Counted from the first letter of the stretch, positions 18,500 through 27,159 are shown. The stretch is DNA of 64,000 nt from Rhodopseudomonas_A palustris_F (GCF_000013745.1 NC_007925.1:1302001-1366000), one strand, 5' to 3'. Made by a program: numbers and translations. Notes: a model not told the origin generated them from the sequence alone.

Positions 18500-18703
18500 G
18501 GTCTCGGTCGCGAGCCGCGGCGGCTGCAGTTCTTTCGACGACAGCCAGCGCTTCATGTCGGCGAGATTCGACAGCGTCTGCGCGGCGCGCAGCATTTCGT
18601 GCCGGGGCGGTCCCTCGGGCAACACCGCGGCTTCTTGGAGCTTTTCGGCGGCGACCTTGTGTAGTTCATCACTGGACAAATAGGTCGTGCGAATTCGCTT
18701 CAT
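18470..18703 (-). CDS. Small conserved-looking hypothetical protein, 77 aa
   Basis: A 77-residue soluble helical protein beginning 'MKRIRTTYLSSDELHKVA' and ending with an arginine-rich tail. It has a strong ribosome-binding site (GAGGAGG) about 8 bp before the ATG, which is the main evidence that it is real. Its 3' end overlaps the convergent hydrolase gene by 30 bp. I do not recognise a family. It is predicted cytoplasmic. Confidence 0.65.
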   Translation of the reverse strand: MKRIRTTYLSSDELHKVAAEKLQEAAVLPEGPPRHEMLRAAQTLSNLADMKRWLSSKELQPPRLATETSPSLRRRRG

Positions 18704-18910
18704 CTTTGCGCCTCCTCGTCGATGATTGAAGCTACTCAACCGGCCACCAAAGTTCAGTCCGACGGCCGACACAAGCCGGCGAAAAAAAATCTGGAACTTG
18801 TTACGCCATCCAGCGTTTCGGCCGAAACCGGCGAGCGATCGAGCGAGCGAAGCTACCCGACGATTGGAAGCGAGAACTCCGCGAAGCTGAGCGCAACGCA
18901 CCACAAAGTA

Positions 18911-18940
18911 AGGCCCGATGGCATCGCTGCCATCGGGCCT
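18911..18940 (-). terminator. Hairpin terminator downstream of cytochrome c peroxidase gene
   Basis: Perfect 13-bp stem AGGCCCGATGGCA with a 4-base loop and its exact inverse, about 30 bp beyond the stop codon of the peroxidase gene. The T-run is weak, but the stem is strong. It probably ends that transcript. Confidence 0.7.
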
Positions 18941-18969
18941 GTCTCGGAAAAATCGCGCCGCGGCGATGA

Positions 18970-19965
18970 TTAGTTGAACGGCTTCGGCGGCGTGGTCTTG
19001 TCGGTCGAGGGCGGCAGGATCGGCAATTTGAAATCGGGCTGATCGCCGGTCAAGGTCTTCAGGAAGGCGACGATCTTGGTGTTCTCGTCGGCGGTGAAGG
19101 TCTTGCCGAGCTGGATCCGGCCCATGGTTTCCACCGCTTCGCTCAGCGTCGCCGCCTCGCCGTCGTGGAAGTAGGGATAGGTCAGTTCGACGTTGCGCAA
19201 GGTCGGCACCTTGAAGTTGAAGCGGTCGGCTTCTTCCTTGGTCACCGCGATGCGGCCCTGCGCCAGGTTGGTGGTCTTGTAGGCTTCCACCACGCCCATC
19301 TTTTGGAAGGTGTTGCCGCCGACCGCCGAGCCGTTGTGGCAGGCGGTGCAGCCGGAATCCTTGAACAGTTCGTAGCCCGCGAGTTCGACCGGGGTCAGCG
19401 CCTTCTTGTCGCCCTTCAGCCATTTGTCGAACCGCGAATTCGGGGTGACCAGGGTTTCCTCGAACGCCGCGATCGCCTTGGTGACTTCCTCGATCGTCAC
19501 CTTGTCGTTGCCGAATACCGACTTGAACTCGCCGACGTAACCCGGGATCGACTGCAGCGTCGCCACCGCCAATTCATGGGTGGAGGCCATCTCGCCGGGA
19601 TTGGCGATCGGGCCGCCGGCCTGGTCGCGCAGCGTCAGCGCCCGGCCGTCCCAGAACTGCGCGACGTTGAGGCTGGAATTCAGCACCGTCGGCGAATTGA
19701 TCGGGCCCTTCTGCCAGTTGTGGCCGATCGAGCTCTTCAGGTTGTCGGAGCCGCCCATCGACAGGTTGTGGCAGGAATTGCAGGAGATGAAGCCCGACAG
19801 CGACAGCCGCGGATCGAAGAACAGCTTCTTGCCGAGCTCGACCAGCTTGGGGTCTTTGACCACGGCCGCCGGCAGCGGCTTGATCGGTTCGTCGGCGGGA
19901 GCCGCCCATGATGGTGTCGAGATACAGAGGGTCGTTGCCAGCAGCAGCGCTTTGGAAAATGTCAT
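18970..19965 (-). CDS. Di-haem cytochrome c peroxidase
   Basis: A 331-residue periplasmic bacterial cytochrome c peroxidase (MauG/CcpA family) that reduces hydrogen peroxide with electrons from c-type cytochromes. A Sec signal peptide is visible ('MTFSKALLLATTLC...SWAAPAD'). Two haem-c motifs, CNSCH (N-terminal, peroxidatic) and CTACH (C-terminal, electron transfer), are present, with family sequence 'FFDPRLSLSG' and 'FDKWLKGDKKALT'. I chose the ATG at 19965, since the longer frame adds a non-signal leader. A palindromic FNR/FixK box lies 104 bp upstream, fitting induction at low oxygen. It is followed by a hairpin terminator. Confidence 0.94.
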   Translation of the reverse strand: MTFSKALLLATTLCISTPSWAAPADEPIKPLPAAVVKDPKLVELGKKLFFDPRLSLSGFISCNSCHNLSMGGSDNLKSSIGHNWQKGPINSPTVLNSSLNVAQFWDGRALTLRDQAGGPIANPGEMASTHELAVATLQSIPGYVGEFKSVFGNDKVTIEEVTKAIAAFEETLVTPNSRFDKWLKGDKKALTPVELAGYELFKDSGCTACHNGSAVGGNTFQKMGVVEAYKTTNLAQGRIAVTKEEADRFNFKVPTLRNVELTYPYFHDGEAATLSEAVETMGRIQLGKTFTADENTKIVAFLKTLTGDQPDFKLPILPPSTDKTTPPKPFN

Positions 19966-20068
19966 GGGAGCCCCTCGATGATGCGGTCGGGCGCCCAACC
20001 CCCAGGGTGTGCGTACCCGCCGCTCTTGCAAACTATTTCTATTCTAACAGTGGGGCGTTCACGGCGAA

Positions 20069-20082
20069 TTGACCGGGATCAA
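20069..20082. promoter_or_regulatory. FNR/FixK-type box upstream of cytochrome c peroxidase
   Basis: TTGACCGGGATCAA fits the TTGA-N6-TCAA consensus of the Crp/Fnr anaerobic regulators. It is centred about 110 bp before the peroxidase start on the other strand, and about 205 bp before the small secreted-protein gene at 20280. Control of the peroxidase is the more likely role, as such enzymes are commonly FNR/FixK-regulated. Confidence 0.7.
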
Positions 20083-20279
20083 TTTTAATAAGACTGATGT
20101 GCAACTAGCGCGCGAGGCACTACAGCGTGTGGGCACATCCCTCCGGGGCGCGCTTTTGTGGTCGATGACGGGGACATCGCGCCAAGCTAACGAAATCGCT
20201 GTCCTGTTTTTGCCACATCAGGTTTGTTACTATCGTTGTGTCATTCGCGTTCAGCGGTCCACTCTGAATAGAGGCGAAC

Positions 20280-20498
20280 ATGCGTGGGATAGCTCTTGCG
20301 GCTCTCTTGCTCGGCGGAGCCGTCGGCCCGGCATCGGCGGACAACATCCCGCAAGTTTCCGATAGCGGCAGAGTGCAACTGCCGTCGGACGTGATTGCGC
20401 GTCTCGCGGCCCCCAAGAAACCCGGGGAAATGCGTCAGAAATATCTCAGGAACGAAGATAGCAAGGCGTCGCGATCGGCGGTCCCAGCCGAGAAGTAG
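20280..20498 (+). CDS. Small exported hypothetical protein, 72 aa
   Basis: A 72-residue protein with a clear Sec signal peptide ('MRGIALAALLLGGAVGPASA' then D), leaving about 52 mature residues that are charged and rich in Lys, Ser and Ala. The start has a GAGGCGAAC ribosome-binding site. It has no cysteines or recognisable domain. It lies downstream of the FNR/FixK box in the divergent direction, so low-oxygen regulation is possible but unproven. Confidence 0.6.
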   Translation: MRGIALAALLLGGAVGPASADNIPQVSDSGRVQLPSDVIARLAAPKKPGEMRQKYLRNEDSKASRSAVPAEK

Positions 20499-20541
20499 TT
20501 CATAACCAAATCGCGCCAGCTGAGCCGGCAGACGGGTCCCG

Positions 20542-21006
20542 TCACCCGACCTCCTCGATCTCCGCTTCACCGGTGCCGGCGCGGACCACGTCGCCGACGC
20601 GTTTGCCGAACAGCGAGCGCGCCAGCGGCAAGACGTGCGAGATGGTGCCGTTCGGCGGATCGGCTTCGTCCTCGCCGACGATGCGGAAAGTCTGCCGGCG
20701 ATCGTCGTTACGGCGGATGGTGACCGTGGAGCCGAACCGCACCTTTGTGACGTCGCCGATCGGGCGCGCAATCCGCGCGGTGGCGCGCCGCGCGCTCCAA
20801 TAGCGCAGTTCACGCGCCGCTGCGGTGATCGCGTCCTGATCGTCCGCCGCCTGCGCGGCGGCAAGCGCTTCGCGCGAGGCATCGAACGCCTGCTCGATCT
20901 GCGCCATGCCCTCCGGCGTCACATCGTTCGAGTGCGGCGAGATCGGCCGATCCGGCAGCTCCTGGAACGTTTCGATATCCTGTTCCTTGACGAACGCTCT
21001 GCTCAT
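20542..21006 (-). CDS. GreA/GreB family transcript-cleavage / elongation factor
   Basis: A 154-residue protein with an N-terminal coiled-coil-like region and the C-terminal Gre domain. The C-terminal part reads like GreA/GreB: 'VRFGSTVTIRRNDDRRQTFRIVGEDEADPPNGTISHVLPLARSLFGKRVGDVV'-type spacing, ending in 'GEAEIEEV'. Such proteins bind RNA polymerase and rescue arrested complexes, or act as Rnk/Gfh-like modulators. The start 'MSRAFVKEQD' is GreB-like. I chose the ATG at 21006 over a longer frame. Confidence 0.85.
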   Translation of the reverse strand: MSRAFVKEQDIETFQELPDRPISPHSNDVTPEGMAQIEQAFDASREALAAAQAADDQDAITAAARELRYWSARRATARIARPIGDVTKVRFGSTVTIRRNDDRRQTFRIVGEDEADPPNGTISHVLPLARSLFGKRVGDVVRAGTGEAEIEEVG

Positions 21007-21092
21007 GACGACGGCTTCCGATCTGATCTCGTGGAATCCAACAAGCGCAGCCCCGGCTTCCGGTTCCAATTTCCGGCAGCCCGATCGCCTGG

Positions 21093-21869
21093 GTGCCGAT
21101 GAAAGTTGCGACCTTCAACATCAACAACGTCAATCGCCGGCTGGAGAACCTGCTGCATTGGCTGAAGCAGGCGCGGCCGGACGTCGTCTGTCTGCAGGAA
21201 TTGAAATGCCGCGATGCCGAGTTTCCTGCGCGGGCGATCGCACGCGCCGGCTATCAGGCGGTGTGGCAGGGCGAGAATACCTGGAACGGGGTGGCGATCC
21301 TGTCACGCGGCGGCGCGCCGATCGTGACGCAGACCCGGTTGCCCGGCGATCGCAGCGATCTGCAAAGCCGCTACATCGAAGCCGCGATCGACGGCATCGT
21401 GGTCGGTTGCCTGTATCTGCCGAACGGCAATCCGCAACCCGGCCCGAAATTCGACTACAAACTCGCTTGGTTCAAGCGGCTTGCCGGCCATGCGCGCAAA
21501 TTGCTGCGGCAGGATGTGCCGGTGGTGCTGGCCGGCGATTTCAACGTCGCGCCGACCGCGCTCGACATCTATCCGACCCGCTCCTGGGACCACGACGCGC
21601 TGGTGCAGCCGGCGAGCCGCGCGGCGTTCGCACGGCTGGTCAAGCAGGGCTGGACCGACGCGCTGCGCGAGCTGCATCCTGACCGGAGGATCTACACGTT
21701 CTGGCACTATATGCGGCAACGCTATGAGCGCGACGCCGGGCTGCGGCTCGACCATCTGTTGCTGAGCCCGCAGCTGGCGCCGCGGCTGCGCCAGGCCGGT
21801 GTCGACCGCGCGGTGCGCGGCCGGCCAGGTGCCAGCGACCACGCGCCGACCTGGATTGTGCTGAAGTAG
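21093..21869 (+). CDS. xthA: Exodeoxyribonuclease III
   Basis: A 256-258-residue AP endonuclease / 3'-5' exonuclease of base-excision repair. Motifs: 'KVATFNINNVNRRL', 'DVVCLQELKC' with the metal-binding Glu, 'GDFNVAPTALD' with catalytic Asp/Asn, and the C-terminal 'GRPGASDHAPTWI' with the catalytic Asp-His. The length is normal for the family. The start may be the GTG at 21093 or the ATG two codons later at 21099; the ATG gives the canonical 'MKVATFN' terminus. Confidence 0.94.
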   Translation: MPMKVATFNINNVNRRLENLLHWLKQARPDVVCLQELKCRDAEFPARAIARAGYQAVWQGENTWNGVAILSRGGAPIVTQTRLPGDRSDLQSRYIEAAIDGIVVGCLYLPNGNPQPGPKFDYKLAWFKRLAGHARKLLRQDVPVVLAGDFNVAPTALDIYPTRSWDHDALVQPASRAAFARLVKQGWTDALRELHPDRRIYTFWHYMRQRYERDAGLRLDHLLLSPQLAPRLRQAGVDRAVRGRPGASDHAPTWIVLK

Positions 21870-21954
21870 TTGTTTGCGCGCCACGCGCGACTACCGAGTC
21901 GACCCGCGGCGTTGCTTGAGCCGGTGGAACCGAGGCCTGGCCGCGTCAAGCACG

Positions 21955-22161
21955 CTATTGCAGCGTCTTCTCAAGTTTCTCCGCGGCGCGGAAATCCGCC
22001 ATGTGATCGAGGTTCGGACCGTAGGCGGCTTCCTTGCTGAGCAGATGATAGATCCGCGCGATCACGCGCTGCAGCCGCTTGCTGCGGCCGAACGGCATGG
22101 CTCGCGCCCGGCAGATGGCGCGGCGTGCATAGGCCCGGAAATAATCCACAGCGTCCGACAT
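21955..22161 (-). CDS. Small hypothetical protein, 68 aa
   Basis: A 68-residue basic, helical protein starting 'MSDAVDYFRAYARRAICRARAM' and ending 'MADFRAAEKLEKTLQ'. No domain is recognised. It has protein-like amino-acid composition and lies 63 bp upstream of the histone-like gene's stop on the same strand. The exact start is uncertain, since an upstream in-frame ATG at 22188 gives an Arg-rich leader that looks unnatural. Confidence 0.5.
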   Translation of the reverse strand: MSDAVDYFRAYARRAICRARAMPFGRSKRLQRVIARIYHLLSKEAAYGPNLDHMADFRAAEKLEKTLQ

Positions 22162-22224
22162 GCTTCGCCAACGCCGCCGCCGCCGCAAGGTTCAACGGCG
22201 ACGGCGGAGGTTGCAAGCCGGCGA

Positions 22225-22776
22225 TCAGCGCTTGCCGGACTTCTTGCCGCGTTTGGCGGAGGTTTTCGCCGTGGCCTTCTTGCCGGCGGTCTTGCCGCTG
22301 CTCTTGCCGGATTTCTTGCCGGCCTTCTTGGCAATCTTCTTGGCGGCCTTGCCGACGGTCTTGCCAACCTTCTTGCCGACTTTGGCAGTGTTTCCGCTCG
22401 TGCCGGCTTGCTTGCCGGCTGTCTTGCGGCCGCCGGACTTCGCCGCGGTCTTCGAGGCTTTCTTCGACGCCTTCTTGGCGCTCGGGGATTTCGCCGCCTT
22501 CTTGGCGGTCTTCTTGGCCGTTTTCTTTGCCGGCTTTGGCGCGGCTTCGGTCACCGCCTTGGTCACCGACTCGATGGCCTTGCCGGGCCGGGTCTTGCCG
22601 GCCGACTTGGCGACGCGCTTGGCCGCCGTCTTGGCCGCCCCCTTGGCGAGTGCCGCGGCGCCGTCGATGACGATGTCGATGATGTTGTCGACCAGCGGCT
22701 TCGGCTTCTCGGCAGGCGCGGACGTTTCGGCGGGCTCGGTCTCATCGGCCGATGACGGGGTCTTCTCGGTGTCCAT
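22225..22776 (-). CDS. Histone H1-like Lys/Ala-rich DNA-binding protein
   Basis: A 183-residue protein with a short acidic N-terminal segment ('MDTEKTPSSADETEPAE'), a 'LVDNIIDIVIDGAAAL' helix, then about 130 residues made of KK-TA-KKA-type repeats (lysine, alanine, glycine, threonine). This is the composition of bacterial H1-like nucleoid proteins (AlgP, Hc1/Hc2-like). A role in DNA compaction or regulation is inferred from composition only. The ATG at 22776 is preferred over a longer frame. The repetitive sequence makes the opposite strand falsely open over a long stretch. Confidence 0.8.
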   Translation of the reverse strand: MDTEKTPSSADETEPAETSAPAEKPKPLVDNIIDIVIDGAAALAKGAAKTAAKRVAKSAGKTRPGKAIESVTKAVTEAAPKPAKKTAKKTAKKAAKSPSAKKASKKASKTAAKSGGRKTAGKQAGTSGNTAKVGKKVGKTVGKAAKKIAKKAGKKSGKSSGKTAGKKATAKTSAKRGKKSGKR

Positions 22777-22930
22777 GGGACCTCCAACTAAGCAACAACG
22801 TGTGATCAATCACATCGGAACAATTGCCACCGTTGCAGTTGGTTCCCGCGCCGCATCGCACGGCGCGCTGCGCATGCGCGGCGTTGGACCGCGCGGATTG
22901 AATAATATGCAATGCAGCAGGCGCTTGTAT

Positions 22931-24094
22931 TTAGGCGGGGCGGCGGCAAGCCGTGATATAGCCGGCGATGTCGTCGGGATCGAACGCCGGGCCGGTGAAT
23001 GCGCCGATGCCGTCGACCGGTTCCGATTGAGGTGGCGGCGCGGTCGGGTCGAGCGCCGCGTCGTACAGATCCGGCCGAAACACCGCCTTGGCGGCGGCCA
23101 GCAACTCGTCCGACAGCGGCGCCTGCCCCCAGCGCACCATCTGCGCATAGAACCACGCCGCCTGCACCGGGTCCGGCCGCGCCGCGCCGTTGCGGCCGAC
23201 CAGCAGATAGCGGTCGCTGAGCCGCACCGTGCCGTCCGGCGCCACCCGCATCCGGCCATCCAGCGTGCGCAGGATCAGTTCCGGAGTCACCTCGATGCGG
23301 CCCGGCGCGGTCAGCAGCGCCGCGACCTCGTCGCGGTTGCCGAGATCCTCAATGTAGTCCGCGGCGCGGGCGTGGGCGCGGACCAGCGCCATCATCACAT
23401 CGGGATTTTCCGCGGCCCACGGCGCGCGCACCGCCAACAGCTTCTCGGCGACCCGCTGCAGCAATTCGGAGGTGAAGTGCAGCACGTGGCCGATGCCGAG
23501 ATCGATCGCGACCGAGTTCCACGGCGCGCCGACGCAGAAGCCGTCGAGATGCTTGTTGGCGAGGCTCTCCACCATGAACGGCGGCGGCAGCACCACGAGG
23601 CGGACGTCCTCGTCCGGATCGACGCCGCCGGCGGCCATCCAGAACCGCAGGTCGTAATTGTGGGTGGAGAACGGAAACGTCATGCCGAAGGTCAGCGGCT
23701 CCAGCGCCTTCTGCTTGCGCTCGGCGATGACGCGGGCGAGCGCGCGCGCCGTCACCAGCGTATCGAGCAGGTCGCCGTCGGCATTGGCCGCAATCGCCGC
23801 GTAGAGATCCGGCGACACCGTGATCGCATTGCCGTTGATGCCGAGCCCGAAGGCGGAGACGATCGGCACCTTGACGTGGCCGATGCCGAGGCTGGAGGCG
23901 ATCGCGATTGGCGCCAGGATATGCGCGGCGTCGAACATCCCGATGTTGAGCTTGTCGCGGACATTGGCCCAGGAAATCTCCCGCACCAGTTCGACGTCGA
24001 GCCCTTCGGCGGCGCAGAACCCCTTGTCTACCGCGACGATCAAGGCCGCGGCATCGACCAGCGGGATGAACCCGATCCGCAAGCGCGTGCTCAT
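22931..24094 (-). CDS. nasS: Nitrate/nitrite sensor NasS (NrtA/CmpA-like, no signal peptide)
   Basis: A 387-residue protein of the NrtA/CmpA periplasmic nitrate-binding family, beginning 'MSTRLRIGFIPLVDAAALI' with no signal peptide, so it is cytoplasmic. Family motifs include 'FDAAHILAPIAIASSLG', 'FPFSTHNYDLRFWMAAGG' and 'FCVGAPWNSVAIDLGIG'. Its start overlaps the nasT stop by ATGA. A signal-less NrtA homologue coupled to an ANTAR regulator is the hallmark of NasS. In other bacteria NasS holds NasT inactive until nitrate or nitrite binds. No nitrate assimilation genes lie beside it here. Confidence 0.88.
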   Translation of the reverse strand: MSTRLRIGFIPLVDAAALIVAVDKGFCAAEGLDVELVREISWANVRDKLNIGMFDAAHILAPIAIASSLGIGHVKVPIVSAFGLGINGNAITVSPDLYAAIAANADGDLLDTLVTARALARVIAERKQKALEPLTFGMTFPFSTHNYDLRFWMAAGGVDPDEDVRLVVLPPPFMVESLANKHLDGFCVGAPWNSVAIDLGIGHVLHFTSELLQRVAEKLLAVRAPWAAENPDVMMALVRAHARAADYIEDLGNRDEVAALLTAPGRIEVTPELILRTLDGRMRVAPDGTVRLSDRYLLVGRNGAARPDPVQAAWFYAQMVRWGQAPLSDELLAAAKAVFRPDLYDAALDPTAPPPQSEPVDGIGAFTGPAFDPDDIAGYITACRRPA

Positions 24095-24675
24095 TTCAAC
24101 ATCTCCGACGCGGTGATCACCGACTGGGCGATCTCGGCGATCTTCTTCTTCTCGTTCATCGCGGCGCTGCGCAGCATCACATAGGCCTGCTCTTCGGTCA
24201 GCGACTTGGCCTTCATCAGAATGCCCTTGGCGCGGTCGATCACCTTGCGGTCGTCGAGCGCGGTCTTGGCGCGGTCGAGCTCGTTCTGCAATTTGGAGAA
24301 TGCGTTGAAGCGCGAGATGCACAGATCGAGGATGTGCTTCATCCGCTCCTTCTTCAGCCCGTCGACGATATAGGCGGAGACCCCGGCGTCGACCGAGGCC
24401 TGGATCGAGGCGGTGTCGCTCTGGTCGACGAACATCGCGATCGGCCGTTTGACGATGCGGCTGACCTGGAACATCTGCTCCAGCATGTCGCGGCTGGGGT
24501 TCTCCAGGTCGATCAGGATCACGTCGGGGTCGATCTCATAGACTCGCGCCAACAGGTTAGTGGTGGCCTCGAGATGGATCACCTGCGACACGCCGGCTTC
24601 GCGCAGCCCATCCTTGAGGATCGCGGCCCGCACCGGACTCTCATCGACGATGACGATCTTCAGCGGGGATTCCAT
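24091..24675 (-). CDS. nasT: ANTAR-domain antitermination regulator NasT
   Basis: A 194-residue response-regulator-like protein. It has an N-terminal receiver domain ('KIVIVDESPVRAAILKDGL', 'DVILIDLENPSRD') and a C-terminal ANTAR RNA-binding domain ('DRKVIDRAKGILMKAKSLTEEQAYVMLRSAAM', about residues 142-172). ANTAR proteins bind paired RNA hexaloop stems and prevent transcription termination. Paired with NasS, it should switch on nitrate/nitrite genes elsewhere on the chromosome. It is the promoter-proximal gene of the two-gene unit. Confidence 0.92.
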   Translation of the reverse strand: MESPLKIVIVDESPVRAAILKDGLREAGVSQVIHLEATTNLLARVYEIDPDVILIDLENPSRDMLEQMFQVSRIVKRPIAMFVDQSDTASIQASVDAGVSAYIVDGLKKERMKHILDLCISRFNAFSKLQNELDRAKTALDDRKVIDRAKGILMKAKSLTEEQAYVMLRSAAMNEKKKIAEIAQSVITASEMLK

Positions 24676-24721
24676 GGCGCGACGTCACTCTAAGGCTGTC
24701 GAAGCAAGGCTCCCCGATCGC

Positions 24722-25747
24722 TTAGGCGAGATCGAGCCCGCCCGCAACAGCATCGGCGGCGCGCGCCGGCGCGACACCGTCGGCGATCGGCTCGGCCAGG
24801 ATGCAACGCGCAGTGCGGTTCGGGCCGACCTGGACGTCCGGCGGCAACGCCTCGACGCAGCGCGGCTGCGCGTAGCGGCAGCGCGGCGCGAACGAGCAGG
24901 CGCTCGGCGCCTTGTCGAGCGACGGCGGCGTGCCGGGGATGGTCTCCAGCCTTGCGCCGCGCTTGGCGCCGTGCACGGTGGAGGCCAACAGCCCCTGCGC
25001 ATAGGGATGCAGCGGCGTGCGCACGATCTGGCTGAGCGTGCCCTGTTCGACGATCTGCCCGGCATACATCACCGCGACGCGGTCGCAGATCTCGATCGCC
25101 ACGCCGATGTCGTGGGTGACGAAGATCACCGACATGCCGAATTCGCGCTGCAATTCGCGCAGCAACAAAAGGATCTGGATCTGCACGGTGGCGTCGAGCG
25201 CGGTGGTCGGCTCGTCGGCCAGAAGAATCTTCGGCTTGCAGGCCAAGGCCAGCGCGATCATCGCGCGCTGCCGCATCCCGCCGCTCATTTCATGCGGATA
25301 GGCGTCGAGCCGTCGCTTGGCCGACGGGATCCGCACCACTTCCAGCATCTGCAGCGCGCGCGCCATCGCTTCGGTCTGGCTCTTGCCTTCGTGGCGCATC
25401 ACGCTTTCGGCGATCTGCCGGCCGATGGTGTAGACCGGGTCCAGCGCCAGCGCCGGCTCCTGGAAGATCATCGATACGGTCTGGCCGCGAAACGCCGACA
25501 GCCCGTCGTCATCGAGCGCCAGCACGTCTTGGCCGAGCACGTTGACGGTGCCGGAAATCTGCGTGCGCTTGTTCGGCAATAGCCGCATCAAGGCGCGTAG
25601 CGTCACGCTCTTGCCGGAGCCGGATTCGCCGAGCAGCCCGAGCACTTCGCCTTCGCCGAGTGACAGGCTGAGGTCGTTCACCGCATGCACGGTGCGCTCG
25701 CCGGTGAAGCGGATGTTGAGATTTTTCACCTCGACCAGGTTGCTCAT
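24722..25747 (-). CDS. Oligopeptide-type ABC transporter ATP-binding protein (DppD/OppD-like)
   Basis: A 341-residue ATPase with Walker A 'GESGSGKSV', signature 'MSGGMRQR', Walker B 'ILLADEPTTALD' and the D/H-loops 'VTHDIGV'. The C-terminal region holds a cysteine cluster ('CSFAPRCRYAQPRC'), the oligo/dipeptide transporter C-terminal motif that often binds an Fe-S cluster in this family. It is the last gene of the operon, overlapping the amidase stop/start by 4 bp. It works with the DppF-like ATPase at 27337. Confidence 0.93.
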   Translation of the reverse strand: MSNLVEVKNLNIRFTGERTVHAVNDLSLSLGEGEVLGLLGESGSGKSVTLRALMRLLPNKRTQISGTVNVLGQDVLALDDDGLSAFRGQTVSMIFQEPALALDPVYTIGRQIAESVMRHEGKSQTEAMARALQMLEVVRIPSAKRRLDAYPHEMSGGMRQRAMIALALACKPKILLADEPTTALDATVQIQILLLLRELQREFGMSVIFVTHDIGVAIEICDRVAVMYAGQIVEQGTLSQIVRTPLHPYAQGLLASTVHGAKRGARLETIPGTPPSLDKAPSACSFAPRCRYAQPRCVEALPPDVQVGPNRTARCILAEPIADGVAPARAADAVAGGLDLA

Positions 25748-27159
25748 GCAAGCTCCGGCGTCTTGCTGTGAAAGTCAGTGACGCGCTGCCAGGCCGCGCC
25801 GATCCGCAGCAGCATCGCCTCGTCGAACGGCTTGCCGATCAGCTGCAGCCCGACCGGCAGCAGGGCTTTGGTGAAGCCGCAGGGCAGCGCCAGCGCCGGC
25901 AGGCCGAGATAGTTGATCGGCCGGGTAAAGCGCGTCAGCCGCTGGATCACCGCCTCGGCGTCGAGCGAATTGCCGACGTCGCTCTCGACGATGGTCGGTG
26001 CTGCCACCGGCGCCACCGGCGCCAGCACCGCGTCGACGCCGGCGGTCGCTGCGAGATGCGCGGCCAGCGCCACGCCGCGCCAGCGCATCGCTTCAAGATA
26101 GGTCACGGCCGGAATCGCCAGCGCGTTCTGCAGCCGCATCAACACTTGCGGGCCGTAGTCCTGCGGCCGCTCGATCATCCAGCTTGTGTGAAAGCCGGCG
26201 GCCTCGACCGCGAGCACCAATTGGCACGCTGCCGAGAGCTGGCGCTGATCCGGCAGCTCGACCTTGACGATGTCGGCGCCTTCGCGTTGCAGCGTTGCAA
26301 CGGTGTCGTCGAGCACGCGTGCGACTTCGGGATCGAGGTCGTCGACATAGAATGCGCTGGGAAGCCCGATGCGGACGCCGCTCAGTTTGCCCTTCGTCGC
26401 CGCGCTATAGTCTGGGACGTCGCGCGAACTGCAGGTCGGATCGGCGGGATCGGCGCCGGCCATCAGGCCGAGCAGCAGCGCGCAGTCTTCGGCCGTGCGC
26501 GCCAAGGGCCCGACGGTGTCGAGCGATTGCGACAGCGGCATCGCGCCGGCGCGGCTGATCAGGCCGACCGTGGTCTTCAAGCCGGTGACGCCGCAGAAAT
26601 GCGCCGGCATCCGGATTGAGCCGCCGGTGTCGGAGCCGAGCGCCGCATAGGTCAGCCGTGCCGCGACCGCCGAGCCTGAGCCCGAGGACGAACCGCCGGT
26701 GATGCGCTCAATGGCCCACGGATTATGCACCGCGCCGAAATGCGCGTTGTGGCCGGTCGGCCCATAGGCGAATTCCGCCATCTGCAGCGAGCCGAGCCGC
26801 ACCGTGCCGGCGTCCTTCAGCCGTTGCAGCGCGGTCGAGGTGGTGGTCGCCACGAAGTCGCGGCGGATCTTGGAGCCGCAGGTGACGACGTAGCCCTGGT
26901 CGTAATACATGTCCTTGTGCGCCAGCGGCACGCCATGCAGCGCGCCTTTGCTCTCGCCACGCGCCAGCGCCGCATCGGCGGCGTCGGCCGCGGCCAGCGC
27001 TTCGTCGGGCTCGATCGCGACAAAGGCGTTGAGCTTGGGCTGCAACGCCGCGATGCGGTTCAGGCAGGCCTGCGTCGCCTCGCGCGATGAGAATTTCCTC
27101 TGCGCGATCGCCTGCGCGATTTCGGTTAGCGACAACAGTGTCGGATCAGTCCCGTTCAT
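25744..27159 (-). CDS. Amidase-signature hydrolase (AtzE/GatA-like)
   Basis: A 471-residue amidase-signature enzyme with the Ser-cisSer-Lys triad visible: Lys in 'PLAHKDMYYD' (K82), the cis-Ser in 'GGSSSGSGSA' (about 157-158) and the nucleophile in 'GSDTGGSIRMPA' (S181). It overlaps by 4 bp the small DUF4089/AtzG-like gene upstream and the ATPase gene downstream. In the cyanuric acid pathway AtzE needs AtzG as a GatC-like partner; the same pairing here suggests an amidase-AtzG complex acting on a substrate delivered by the surrounding transporter. It could alternatively be an amidase of unknown specificity. Confidence 0.88.
   Translation of the reverse strand: MNGTDPTLLSLTEIAQAIAQRKFSSREATQACLNRIAALQPKLNAFVAIEPDEALAAADAADAALARGESKGALHGVPLAHKDMYYDQGYVVTCGSKIRRDFVATTTSTALQRLKDAGTVRLGSLQMAEFAYGPTGHNAHFGAVHNPWAIERITGGSSSGSGSAVAARLTYAALGSDTGGSIRMPAHFCGVTGLKTTVGLISRAGAMPLSQSLDTVGPLARTAEDCALLLGLMAGADPADPTCSSRDVPDYSAATKGKLSGVRIGLPSAFYVDDLDPEVARVLDDTVATLQREGADIVKVELPDQRQLSAACQLVLAVEAAGFHTSWMIERPQDYGPQVLMRLQNALAIPAVTYLEAMRWRGVALAAHLAATAGVDAVLAPVAPVAAPTIVESDVGNSLDAEAVIQRLTRFTRPINYLGLPALALPCGFTKALLPVGLQLIGKPFDEAMLLRIGAAWQRVTDFHSKTPELA

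Noticed and set aside
22160..24184. 674-codon open frame on the plus strand opposite the histone-like and nasS genes
   Set aside because: Its translation is Leu/Pro/His/Arg-biased low-complexity sequence mirroring the Lys/Ala repeats and NasS; both reverse-strand genes have clear families and start signals.
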